NCBI RefSeq assembly: GCF_014635905.1
Contig: NZ_BMDS01000005.1
Location: forward strand, 148,843-212,842
DNA length: 64,000 nucleotides
Direction: 5' to 3'
Source of the DNA: Limosilactobacillus caviae
GTDB lineage: Bacteria > Bacillota > Bacilli > Lactobacillales > Lactobacillaceae
Shown here: positions 26,480 through 33,548 of the stretch, in pieces
Numbering within the stretch: position 1 is the stretch's first letter
How the letters are laid out: every line of letters begins with the position of its first letter
Notes under the pieces: generated by a model
What the model was told of the DNA's origin: nothing
Seen by the model: the letters and a program-made list of their open reading frames with translations, nothing else
Database searches by the model: none
Position numbers and translations under genes: made by a program

Positions 26480-26950
26480 TTATAAGTTTAATAATTGCTT
26501 TTTCTTAGCTTCGTATTCTTCTTGTGTAATTGCATTATTATCAAGAAGCTTTTTAAATTTTGCTAATTCATCTGCCGAACTCACAGTTATATTAGAGTTT
26601 GTTAGAGCTATTTTTTTATTGATTAATTCAACAAGTTTATTCATTTCTTCTTGATGTTTTTTACCAAAGATAATGGCATTCTTTTTACTCCATGCCGAAC
26701 CAGCATAAAGAGGATCTAATCCCCCTAAACCACCACCATGTTCACTTCCACTAATAGGAACAATAATGATATGACCTCTAGTAATACCTGGTTTCTTATA
26801 ATCGATACTTGCTATTGCTGAATAAGGAATAGTACTAGAACCAGTACCACCATGATTGGCGAAACTTCTTAAGCCTCTATGTTCAATAGTTACTTTTTCA
26901 CTATCAGCAGTAATAATTGCATGTTCTGGAATTTTAATTTCAATTTGCAT
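26480..26950 (-). CDS. SHOCT-domain protein
   Basis: A 156-residue protein. The N-terminal ~100 residues look like a beta-rich PH-like domain (VTIEHRGL, STIPYSAIASIDYKKP). The C-terminal 30 residues are a SHOCT domain (ELAKFKKLLDNNAITQEEYE), a short helical oligomerisation motif often at protein ends. Such proteins are common in prophage lysogeny modules next to the repressor; function is not established. ATG with AGGGAGAA upstream. Confidence 0.78.
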   Translation of the reverse strand: MQIEIKIPEHAIITADSEKVTIEHRGLRSFANHGGTGSSTIPYSAIASIDYKKPGITRGHIIIVPISGSEHGGGLGGLDPLYAGSAWSKKNAIIFGKKHQEEMNKLVELINKKIALTNSNITVSSADELAKFKKLLDNNAITQEEYEAKKKQLLNL

Positions 26951-26978
26951 AAAATTCTCCCTAATATAAATAAAATCC

Positions 26979-27008
26979 AGCTTTTAACGTCGATCAGTTT
27001 TTGGACGT
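26979..27008 (-). repeat. Intergenic hairpin element copy 3
   Basis: On the minus strand, after the stop codon of the peptidase gene and a 4-nt spacer, ACGTC pairs perfectly with GACGT; the loop begins CAA and contains GAT; TAAAAGCT follows. Compensatory differences relative to the other copies support a real structure. Confidence 0.75.
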
Positions 27009-27012
27009 GGCA

Positions 27013-27441
27013 TTAAACTACATAGTAATCATGAATTTGTTTATTAACCACGTCTGTTAAATAATTGGGAACATCGAATACTTCCATAAAGTTTGCACTA
27101 TTAGCGCATTCTCTATCTACTTCTTGACAGTAAAAAGGGACTAGTAATTCAACGGCACCAACGTTTGCCTTATATTCAACTGACTCTTTACCAGTAAAAG
27201 ACGCGTGATAATATACAACGTCCCCATGATCGCCATGAATAACATGAGCTAATTCATGTGCGAATTGAAAAATAATTTCTTTTGGCCGATGCCAATTAAG
27301 GTTCATTACTACACGTCGATATTCGTAACTACTCCCAGGTGGAGTATAAGGAGAAAAGTGTTTCCATTTAACATCAATATGATATTCTGCAGCTTTTTCT
27401 AAAAGATAATCGTATGCTTCTTCTGCTTGTTGATATATCAT
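27013..27441 (-). CDS. immA: ImmA/IrrE family metallopeptidase
   Basis: The 142-residue protein contains the zinc protease motif HELAHVIHGD (HEXXH) near residue 65. In ICEBs1 and similar phages ImmA cleaves the CI-like repressor encoded next to it and triggers induction. It overlaps the end of the repressor gene by 4 nt, so both are made together. It is the natural candidate for the inducing protease of this prophage. Confidence 0.9.
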   Translation of the reverse strand: MIYQQAEEAYDYLLEKAAEYHIDVKWKHFSPYTPPGSSYEYRRVVMNLNWHRPKEIIFQFAHELAHVIHGDHGDVVYYHASFTGKESVEYKANVGAVELLVPFYCQEVDRECANSANFMEVFDVPNYLTDVVNKQIHDYYVV

Positions 27442-27746
27442 TTATCATCACCACGCAATAAACGTTTCATATATTCTAAATCCTCAGGCGGAATTTCCCT
27501 CCCTTCGAACGTAAAGACAGTATCTTTCGATGCAAGGTCAGCTGTATTTTTGCTATCTGAGTTACCAGTTAAATAGTCTAAAGATACATTGAGATATCTA
27601 GCTACTTTCTCAAGATTCTCAGTTTTGGGAGATCTAACGTTCCATTTAGAAATTTGACCGTTCGATATTCCAGCTTTGCGCTCTAATTCAGCGATAGTAA
27701 TTCCGCGTTTACTTGCTAATTGTTTTATTCTCTGAGCTAAATCCAT
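27438..27746 (-). CDS. CI-like phage repressor (XRE family)
   Basis: A 102-residue repressor. Residues about 5-60 form an XRE helix-turn-helix (ITIAELERKAGISNGQISKW). The short C-terminal tail lacks the LexA-type self-cleaving peptidase domain, so release must depend on another factor, consistent with the ImmA gene next to it. Its likely operators are the four TAGTCAAAAGACTA-type palindromes upstream. Confidence 0.9.
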   Translation of the reverse strand: MDLAQRIKQLASKRGITIAELERKAGISNGQISKWNVRSPKTENLEKVARYLNVSLDYLTGNSDSKNTADLASKDTVFTFEGREIPPEDLEYMKRLLRGDDK

Positions 27747-27783
27747 TACTACAACAGCCTTTCATATAATTTTTTAAATTAAA

Positions 27784-27797
27784 TAGTCAAAAGACTA
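27784..27797. promoter_or_regulatory. Operator O1
   Basis: TAGTCAAAAGACTA, with AATAGTC/GACTATT flanks, is the first of four copies of this palindrome in the switch region. It lies between the repressor start and the rightward promoter. Confidence 0.8.
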
Positions 27798-27806
27798 TTT
27801 TTATTG

Positions 27807-27835
27807 TTGACAATTAGTCAAAAGACTATTATAGT
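27807..27835 (+). promoter_or_regulatory. Rightward early promoter PR with operator O2
   Basis: A consensus TTGACA (27807-27812) and TATAGT (27830-27835) with 17-bp spacing drive transcription toward the Cro-like gene. Operator O2 (TAGTCAAAAGACTA, 27815-27828) fills the spacer exactly, so repressor binding should exclude RNA polymerase. Confidence 0.85.
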
Positions 27836-27878
27836 ATTACTTGTAAGTTGATTAGCAAGTACTTACACAAGTTGACGA

Positions 27879-27892
27879 TAGTCAAAAGACTA
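27879..27892. promoter_or_regulatory. Operator O3
   Basis: A third identical TAGTCAAAAGACTA, placed about 50 bp downstream of PR, within both predicted transcripts. Confidence 0.8.
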
Positions 27893-27942
27893 AAAGTTCT
27901 TAAAACAAACAAGTTTAATTGTAAGCTTATTTTTTTATTTTA

Positions 27943-27971
27943 AGAATAGTCTAAAAACTAATAAATGTCAA
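27943..27971 (-). promoter_or_regulatory. Candidate leftward repressor promoter with operator O4
   Basis: Read on the minus strand, TTGACA (27966-27971) and TATTCT (27943-27948) are 17 bp apart. A diverged operator TAGTCTAAAAACTA (27947-27960) overlaps the spacer and the end of the -10. If used, it makes a leader of about 190 nt before the repressor gene and faces PR head-on. A second leftward -10 (TATAAT complement at 27828-27833) has no good -35. Confidence 0.55.
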
Positions 27972-28004
27972 TAAAAATTGAAAATTAACTAAGGAGGTGA
28001 GAGA

Positions 28005-28214
28005 ATGTCAAATCTTACATATGGAGAAAGGATGACAATTCAATTATTGCGAAATAAAAAAGCAGGTCTTCAACCTTCAACACAACAAGCTATAGCTCAA
28101 AAATTTGGACTTTCCAAGATGTATGTCAGCTCTATTATTGCCGAAAAACAACATGGCGAAAAATCTGATGCGTGGCGAAAAAAATTTGCCGCATATGCCG
28201 GAATGGAAAATTAA
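28005..28214 (+). CDS. Cro-like DNA-binding protein
   Basis: A 69-residue basic protein with a helix-turn-helix (QQAIAQKFGLSKMYVSSIIAE). It is the first gene after the rightward promoter and is preceded by AAGGAGGTGA, so it is expected to act as the lytic-side repressor at the same operators. Confidence 0.8.
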   Translation: MSNLTYGERMTIQLLRNKKAGLQPSTQQAIAQKFGLSKMYVSSIIAEKQHGEKSDAWRKKFAAYAGMEN

Positions 28215-28240
28215 CAACTCGATTAAGGAGATAGTCTTCT

Positions 28241-28981
28241 ATGGATGAACCACAACTATTAACTTTTCAAGGCGAACCGACGTTAGATAGTCGTGAAGTT
28301 GCCAAGATGATTGGTAAACGCCATGCACACTTAATGCGTGACATTCGCTGTTACATCAACGATATGGAGGAGAATCCAAAATTGGATTCTCGTCAATTCT
28401 TCATTGAAAGTAACTATGAATCCAGCCAAGGGAAACTTTTGCCTTGCTACTTACTAACCAAGATGGGTTGCGAATTCGTAGCTAACAAAATGACTGGTAA
28501 GAAGGGCACATTATTTACAGCTCAGTACGTGTCACTTTTCAATGAATATCAAGAAGAACATAAAGCGATTGAAGCTCATATGACTTCTGATGAAATTGCA
28601 GTGCGCAACCGTGAATTAAATTTCAAGGAACAATGGCTTAAAGAAATGGAAGCTCAAAACGCAAATAAACGGGCCGAATTACTTTTGAAGATTGCAGGTC
28701 ATACGCATGGTGACCTTTATCAGCAACTAATGAATGAAGCCACTGACCAGCTTATGTTCCCTGTGTACCAAGATAAGGTGTTCACTGCTGGTGATATTGC
28801 AAACCAACTTGGAGTTAGTCCTTACACAATTGGAATATGGGGACAGCGCTTAGGTCTAAAAGCACCTAAGGGAATGACTAACCGTTACGGGTATTGGAAA
28901 GGTAATCGTTATTACTATAACCAATTAGCAGTTCAGAACTTCTATGAACATCAAGCAGCAATTATTGATGACGAGCTTTAG
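28241..28981 (+). CDS. Rha-type phage antirepressor
   Basis: A 246-residue protein with an N-terminal Rha (phage regulatory) domain: TLDSREVAKMIGKRHAHLMR and later YLLTKMGCEFVANKMTGKKG. The C-terminal part (from about residue 165) contains a winged-helix-like segment, FTAGDIANQLGVSPYTIGIWG. Antirepressors of this type counter the CI repressor or regulate early genes. It is second in the early rightward operon. Confidence 0.85.
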   Translation: MDEPQLLTFQGEPTLDSREVAKMIGKRHAHLMRDIRCYINDMEENPKLDSRQFFIESNYESSQGKLLPCYLLTKMGCEFVANKMTGKKGTLFTAQYVSLFNEYQEEHKAIEAHMTSDEIAVRNRELNFKEQWLKEMEAQNANKRAELLLKIAGHTHGDLYQQLMNEATDQLMFPVYQDKVFTAGDIANQLGVSPYTIGIWGQRLGLKAPKGMTNRYGYWKGNRYYYNQLAVQNFYEHQAAIIDDEL

Positions 28982-28992
28982 GAGGTGACGCT

Positions 28993-29301
28993 TTGAAAGT
29001 TGAAAACAAAAAACACAGGGATCCGTTTAAGGGAGTGACTTTTTCTGGGAAACCTGTATCAAAAAATGAATACATTGAAGCATACGAAAGTTATGTTAGT
29101 CGATGTTCGAGTAAACAGATTCTTAACTCAGATTGTGATATTCGGGAAACGGCAGAAGGGGTCTTTATTAATGGAGTAAAACAAACAGGAGTGAAAGATC
29201 TCCAAGTAAAAAAGAACTCCCATCAATTGATAGAAGTTCAAGTAGATTATCTCGCAACATCATTTTCAAAAGAAAAGTTTTGCTATAGTTCTAGAAATTG
29301 A
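28993..29301 (+). CDS. Unknown early phage protein
   Basis: A 102-residue protein beginning at TTG 28993 with GGAGGTG upstream. No motif recognised. Its last 36 bp overlap the 3' end of the leftward DUF2513 gene, so the last residues (SKEKFCYSSRN) may be a by-product of insertion of that gene. Confidence 0.55.
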   Translation: MKVENKKHRDPFKGVTFSGKPVSKNEYIEAYESYVSRCSSKQILNSDCDIRETAEGVFINGVKQTGVKDLQVKKNSHQLIEVQVDYLATSFSKEKFCYSSRN

Positions 29302-29622
29302 AGGAATGGTAGTAGGAATACCTTCTTCTTTTAATACTTGTTTGACTTTAGCCCATGGTTCTTCCGCTGAAATAGAATCAATAAACTTGTGTCCGTCGGG
29401 AGTTATGTCTTGAACAACGAAGTAAAGCATGCCAGACAAATCAGCTTCAGCTTTCCCATCGATTAGTTTGCTGTCAATTGCTTGCTTTAAGGCATAGCTT
29501 GCATCTGATTGAGTAAATCCCTTTTCAGTTACATCATTAACAATTTCGATGGGGTTAGGATTTAGTGATTTATCTTGAACAGTAAGCATAACCTGCCTTA
29601 ATGCTTCGTAATTTAGTTTCAT
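29266..29622 (-). CDS. DUF2513 family protein, leftward gene inside early operon
   Basis: The 118-residue protein has the features of DUF2513, a phage- and island-borne family of unknown function (MKLNYEALRQVML at the start; tail with PTTIPSISRTIAKLFF). ATG 29622 is used because AAAGGAGGTGA lies upstream; the GTG at 29637 sits in that site. It runs opposite to all neighbours and has no obvious promoter consensus. Confidence 0.75.
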   Translation of the reverse strand: MKLNYEALRQVMLTVQDKSLNPNPIEIVNDVTEKGFTQSDASYALKQAIDSKLIDGKAEADLSGMLYFVVQDITPDGHKFIDSISAEEPWAKVKQVLKEEGIPTTIPSISRTIAKLFF

Positions 29623-29688
29623 AGTATTCCTATTCACCTCCTTTCATCGGAGATGAATTAAGTATGGCAAAAGAGAGGAGCTGATTAG

Positions 29689-29967
29689 ATGAGCCCATAT
29701 TTATACCAGATGAACAGGCTAGAGTTTTGTAATGTTTGGAAGTCAATAAAAAAGGTTGGAAATAAGGAAATTGAAGTTCCTATGTCATTATCAACCTTTA
29801 ACAGACGCAGGTCATGGGCGCAAGAAAACTATCCAGATTGGCGAAAGGTATTTCTTGCCAGTGGTCGCGTTGATCTGAAGGAATATCAAAAGTTTGAAAC
29901 ATTTCGATCAGAAAGATACTACGAAGATCATGAAAGTCCATATGTAAAAGCGTTGAGAGGTGATTAG
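29689..29967 (+). CDS. Small basic early phage protein
   Basis: A 92-residue protein with a basic, aromatic-rich sequence (STFNRRRSWAQENYPDW). It has a good GAGAGGAG site. It may bind nucleic acid but no family is recognised. Confidence 0.55.
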   Translation: MSPYLYQMNRLEFCNVWKSIKKVGNKEIEVPMSLSTFNRRRSWAQENYPDWRKVFLASGRVDLKEYQKFETFRSERYYEDHESPYVKALRGD

Positions 29968-30090
29968 ATGGCATATCTATCGTGGTGCGTGTTAGCAATT
30001 ATGGCTTGCTTCTTAATTGGAGCAATCGTCAACGTTATCGAAGGTGAAAAGCTGAATGTGCTGAAAGAAAAGTACAGAAAGAAACATTAG
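29968..30090 (+). CDS. Small membrane protein (40 aa)
   Basis: ATG 29968 directly follows the stop of the previous gene and is preceded by GAGAGGTGA. The 40 residues have one hydrophobic helix (SWCVLAIMACFLIGAIVNVI) and a basic tail ending KYRKKH, suggesting an N-out, C-in membrane peptide. Function unknown. Confidence 0.5.
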   Translation: MAYLSWCVLAIMACFLIGAIVNVIEGEKLNVLKEKYRKKH

Positions 30091-30100
30091 GAGGTAAAAA

Positions 30101-30388
30101 ATGGAACCATCAAAAGAATTTTTAGAAGTATTAGAAGATGAAAAAAAGCGTCTAGAAAACGAAGTCTCAAAAATAGATCTTCAAAGTCCAGACGCATATA
30201 AACAGGCATGTAAATTAGCAGATACTTATTCAAATTATTTTTATAAACGCCACGAACCAATGATCGCAATTGAATTTAAAAACTTTATTATGGGCGTTTA
30301 TTCAAAGCATAAAATTGGAAATCTTAGCGATAAAGAAATTCATGACAAACTCTGTAAAACTCTTCAAGATATTTTAAATCATCCTTAG
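30101..30388 (+). CDS. Unknown early phage protein, helical
   Basis: A 95-residue charged, probably helical protein preceded by AGGAGG. Its 3' end overlaps by 65 bp the end of the leftward gene at 30324-30662. No family recognised. Confidence 0.55.
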   Translation: MEPSKEFLEVLEDEKKRLENEVSKIDLQSPDAYKQACKLADTYSNYFYKRHEPMIAIEFKNFIMGVYSKHKIGNLSDKEIHDKLCKTLQDILNHP

Positions 30389-30662
30389 TAGTTCTATCTC
30401 TTCGTTGAGTATTTTGTATTACTAAAACAAATTGTGCTAAGGCAAATCTAAAATTTTTGTACTGACCTGGGTCAATAATTGTACTTGTTTCATTAAATAA
30501 ACTTTCAAAAGAATCAACGTTCTTTTTGAAAAGATTAAATCTGAAATTAAATTGTTTTTTATGAGCTTTATCCGTATCAATTCCATCAATTAAATCTCTC
30601 ATATCAGACACAATTAATTCCATATATTCAAATGACAAGTCTCTATATAATCCATCAGCCAT
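30324..30662 (-). CDS. Unknown leftward phage protein
   Basis: A 112-residue helical protein, opposite in direction to the early operon. It has its own GGAGGTGA site and an extended -10 promoter just upstream, so it can be expressed on its own, possibly in the lysogen. No family recognised. Confidence 0.6.
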   Translation of the reverse strand: MADGLYRDLSFEYMELIVSDMRDLIDGIDTDKAHKKQFNFRFNLFKKNVDSFESLFNETSTIIDPGQYKNFRFALAQFVLVIQNTQRRDRTTKDDLKYLEEFYRVCHEFLYR

Positions 30663-30683
30663 ATAATCACCTCCATTGAGATG

Positions 30684-30692
30684 ATTATATCA
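30684..30692 (-). promoter_or_regulatory. Extended -10 promoter for the leftward gene
   Basis: On the minus strand TGATATAAT is an extended -10 (TGnTATAAT) 22 bp before the start codon. No good -35 is visible, which an extended -10 can tolerate. Confidence 0.5.
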
Positions 30693-30713
30693 AACCAAAG
30701 GAAGGTGAAAGAA

Positions 30714-30899
30714 ATGATTAATAAAATAATCAATTCCAAAATGTTAGCCATGCTAATAGGTGCTTGGATCACCTATTGTGCAGGTGTTGGTGATTATGGC
30801 GGAGCAGTGTTCCTGCTGTTCTTCTACTCACTATTGTTGTGGGACTTGAACACAAAAAAGCCACCGGCGCTGGTAACACCGATGGCAATAAGTAACTAA
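30714..30899 (+). CDS. Small membrane protein (61 aa)
   Basis: The protein has two hydrophobic stretches (MLAMLIGAWITYCAGV and AVFLLFFYSLLLWDL). ATG 30714 has GGAAGGTGA upstream; the longer frame from 30681 lies within the promoter of the divergent gene. Function unknown. Confidence 0.55.
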   Translation: MINKIINSKMLAMLIGAWITYCAGVGDYGGAVFLLFFYSLLLWDLNTKKPPALVTPMAISN

Positions 30900-30930
30900 G
30901 AAAAATATAACACTAAGGGGATTATAACAC

Positions 30931-31218
30931 ATGAATGATCAAAAAAACGAAGAATTGCGTAAAGCGGTTGAAAAAGTAATCGGTGAGAAAGTCGACCACT
31001 TTTTCATTGTTGCAAGTAATGATCAAGGAATGGAGCTAGCTTCCATGTTCGGAAGAACACCTATGATTGCTTATCCGTTAGCAGAAATCTTTAAAGCTAA
31101 GCCAGAACTTGAGAATCAAGTAGAAAAAGCTAAAAAGTTTCAAGAACAATCAGTTAAGGAGAATTTTAATCAACTACTTAAAGTTCTAGCGGATCAGCTT
31201 GGAGGTAAAAAGCAATGA
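30931..31218 (+). CDS. Unknown early phage protein
   Basis: A 95-residue charged protein, part of a translationally linked set with the next HTH gene (4-nt overlap). Alpha/beta pattern (DHFFIVASNDQGMEL then a helical C-terminus). No family recognised. Confidence 0.6.
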   Translation: MNDQKNEELRKAVEKVIGEKVDHFFIVASNDQGMELASMFGRTPMIAYPLAEIFKAKPELENQVEKAKKFQEQSVKENFNQLLKVLADQLGGKKQ

Positions 31219-31484
31219 ACTTATCCGAAATTTTTGCCCGTAATTTACGAGTTCGTATGGCAACGCTTGATTATAAAACAAGCGATTTATTCAGACTTAC
31301 AGGAATTGCTAAAACAACCTTAATGGCTTTGCAGAGTGGACACAATAAAGGTGTTCAATTTACGACAGTTGAAAAATTAGCAGTTGCGTTAAAGTGCAAT
31401 CCTTGGCAGTTGTTTGATGAGGACATGAATTGGACTGCCTATAAGTGGGCTAACAAGTATCAGGGGGTAAATAAAAATGAATAA
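31215..31484 (+). CDS. XRE-type helix-turn-helix regulator
   Basis: An 89-residue DNA-binding protein; the HTH spans DLFRLTGIAKTTLMALQSG and VEKLAVALKCNPWQLFDED completes the XRE fold. It overlaps the next gene (recT) by 8 nt. Likely regulates phage early genes. Confidence 0.75.
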   Translation: MNLSEIFARNLRVRMATLDYKTSDLFRLTGIAKTTLMALQSGHNKGVQFTTVEKLAVALKCNPWQLFDEDMNWTAYKWANKYQGVNKNE

Positions 31485-32400
31485 TCAGGTAGTAAATACA
31501 CAACAAATTACGGTAAAGCAGTTCGTTAATATGAACTCAACTAAGAAGCGTTTTGAAGATGTACTTGGTAAGCGAGCATCACAATTTATGTCAAGCATCG
31601 TCAGCGTCGTTAATTCTAATCAGAATCTACAGCATGTTGATGCAGGAAGCGTAATTAATTCTGCATTAGTTGCAGCTGCTTTGGACTTACCAATTAATCC
31701 AAGCTTAGGGTACATGTATATCGTGCCCTATAAAGGACAAGCACAGCCTCAAATGGGCTATAAAGGCTATATTCAGCTAGCACAGCGTTCTGGTCAATAT
31801 AAGCATCTCAATGCGATTGCTGTATATGCTGATGAGTTTCAAGGGTGGAATCCATTAACCGAAGAGATAGATTATCAACCTAACTTTCACGATAGAAACG
31901 GCGAACAGCCAGTCGGCTATCTTGGCTACCTTGAATTGCTGAACGGCTTTCAGAAGACAGTTTATTGGACGAGAGAGCAGATTGACGATCACCGTAAGCG
32001 ATTCTCAAAGATGAGCGGCGGTAATACTCCTAAAGGCGTTTGGGAAGATAATTTCGATGCGATGGCACTTAAGACGGTGCTACGAAATCTTCTTACCAAA
32101 TGGGGGCCAATGACTGTTGACATGCAAACAGCCTATAACGCTGATGAAGAGGAACATAATGAAGCGCCTAAAGATGTAACGTCTGAGCAAAATAATGAAG
32201 AGGGCTATCAAACACAAGACATTCTGAATAGCTTTGATCAAGCTGAAAAAGAAAAGGCTTCTAAAGAAGAGGCTAAGCCAGCCAAGAAAGCTACTAAAAC
32301 AGCAAAGAAGACAGTTAAAAAGGGGGATCAAGTAAATGGTACTAGCGAAAGTCAAGAAGAACTCTTCCCAGACGGAACCATTACCCCTCACACAAAGTAA
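31477..32400 (+). CDS. recT: RecT family single-strand annealing protein
   Basis: A 307-residue recombinase that anneals complementary single strands during phage recombination. Family hallmarks are GSVINSALVAAALDLPINP and MGYKGYIQLAQRSGQYK, followed by NAIAVYADEF. The C-terminal ~70 residues are acidic then Lys-rich and disordered. It overlaps the exonuclease gene by 65 bp, the usual pairing of annealase with exonuclease. Confidence 0.93.
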   Translation: MNNQVVNTQQITVKQFVNMNSTKKRFEDVLGKRASQFMSSIVSVVNSNQNLQHVDAGSVINSALVAAALDLPINPSLGYMYIVPYKGQAQPQMGYKGYIQLAQRSGQYKHLNAIAVYADEFQGWNPLTEEIDYQPNFHDRNGEQPVGYLGYLELLNGFQKTVYWTREQIDDHRKRFSKMSGGNTPKGVWEDNFDAMALKTVLRNLLTKWGPMTVDMQTAYNADEEEHNEAPKDVTSEQNNEEGYQTQDILNSFDQAEKEKASKEEAKPAKKATKTAKKTVKKGDQVNGTSESQEELFPDGTITPHTK

Positions 32401-33271
32401 TTATTATGACCACGACACTGATTTTCAGTACATGAGTAAATCTGTGTTTCAGGGATTTGAAGAATGCGAGGCCGAAGAACTCGCTGAATTAAAAGGTGAA
32501 TGGGATCCTGATGATCATAAGAAGAAATCAGGCCAACCTGATCCTCTAATTTTTGGAAACTTTATCCATAGTTATTTTCAAGGCGAAGAAGCACATGAAG
32601 AGTTTTTGAAAGAGAAAAAGACGATTAAGGAGATATATAAGCATAACAACAAAGGTGAGCCTACAACTAACCTAAAGGCGGCTTATGACAAAAAAGGTGA
32701 AGCTTATTCCTTAATTAATAAGATGAAGTTAAATAAGTACTTCAATCGTGCATATAAACCACGTGATCCAAAGAACAAGGAAGTTATCGTAACTGGTGAA
32801 ATTGGTGGATATCTATGGAAAGGCAAGATTGACAGCTTAAATCTTGAAGAACAGTATTTCTGTGATCTTAAAACTACTAAAGATATTCATGCTGCTAATT
32901 GGATTAAAAAAGGTGACAGAAACATTAAAACTAACTTTGTAGAAGCGTATGGCTACTACATGCAAATGGCAATCTATCAGGAACTTATTCGGCAGACGTT
33001 TGATATTACCTGCTTGCCGTTGATGTTTGTTGTCAGCAAGCAACAGCCAATTCCTGAAGTATGTAATTTGAAGTTTGATCAATACGATCCTCAACACCCG
33101 GACGTTAAGTATTTGATGGACGATGCGTTAGAGACCGCTAAGAAATTACAACCACATTTTTGGAAAGTGATGATGGGCGAAGAAAAGCCTAGACGATGTG
33201 GTAAGTGTGCTTACTGTCGTTACACAAATAACAGTCCTGAATTTATTTTGCCAACGCAAATCGAGGTATAA
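32336..33271 (+). CDS. PD-(D/E)XK exonuclease (RecE-like partner of RecT)
   Basis: A 311-residue nuclease. The core shows a conserved FGNFIHSYF, an acidic KIDSL and the DLKTTK catalytic motif (residues about 165-185), followed by a QMAIYQEL helix. The C-terminus has CGKCAYCRYTN, a cysteine cluster as in Cas4-like and AddB-like nucleases that could hold metal. It would resect DNA ends to give RecT its substrate. GGGGG precedes ATG 32336. Confidence 0.87.
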   Translation: MVLAKVKKNSSQTEPLPLTQSNYYDHDTDFQYMSKSVFQGFEECEAEELAELKGEWDPDDHKKKSGQPDPLIFGNFIHSYFQGEEAHEEFLKEKKTIKEIYKHNNKGEPTTNLKAAYDKKGEAYSLINKMKLNKYFNRAYKPRDPKNKEVIVTGEIGGYLWKGKIDSLNLEEQYFCDLKTTKDIHAANWIKKGDRNIKTNFVEAYGYYMQMAIYQELIRQTFDITCLPLMFVVSKQQPIPEVCNLKFDQYDPQHPDVKYLMDDALETAKKLQPHFWKVMMGEEKPRRCGKCAYCRYTNNSPEFILPTQIEV

Positions 33272-33274
33272 ACA

Positions 33275-33490
33275 ATGGAACAACATCCTAGTTATTACAC
33301 AAATATTCCTGCTTTTGTTAGATATGATGAAGAACTTCTTAGAAAACCAAAGTCAATTCTGCTTTATGGAGAAATTGTTGCCTTATCTAATCAAAAAGGA
33401 TACTGCTGGGCTAGTAATTCTTATTTTGCAGAAAGATTAAGAGTTTCTGGAAGAATGATACAAGACTACCTATGCTTCACGACCTGGTGA
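33275..33490 (+). pseudogene. N-terminal fragment of phage replication initiator (HTH part)
   Basis: The 71 residues match the start of DnaD-like phage replisome proteins: a winged HTH with AFVRYDEELLRKPKSILLYG and GYCWASNSYFAERLRVSGRMIQ. It stops right after, with CFTTW, where family members continue for 200 residues. The frame would continue into the next ORF if two bases were added at about 33482. The lesion lies in the first copy of a direct repeat, so it looks like a frameshift and not an annotation gap. Confidence 0.8.
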
Positions 33491-33548
33491 AGTAGATTTC
33501 ATGAGGGGTGACGAAATGGACTTCACGAGACCTGGTGAAGCAGACTTC
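33475..33548 (+). repeat. Direct repeat around the initiator frameshift
   Basis: CTTCACGA-CCTGGTGAAG at 33475-33500 (26 bp) recurs as CTTCACGAGACCTGGTGAAG at 33521-33548 (28 bp), period 46. The first copy lacks two bases (GA) relative to the second, which shifts the reading frame. Confidence 0.85.

Noticed and set aside
27013..27746. A toxin-antitoxin pair (HTH plus metallopeptidase)
   Set aside because: HTH-ImmA pairs can look like toxin-antitoxin modules, but the operators, Cro-like gene and integrase make a phage repressor and its anti-repressor protease the better reading.
27782..27960. CRISPR array
   Set aside because: Four short palindromes with irregular spacing (31, 64 and 68 bp between starts) and no adjacent cas genes; they are phage operators.
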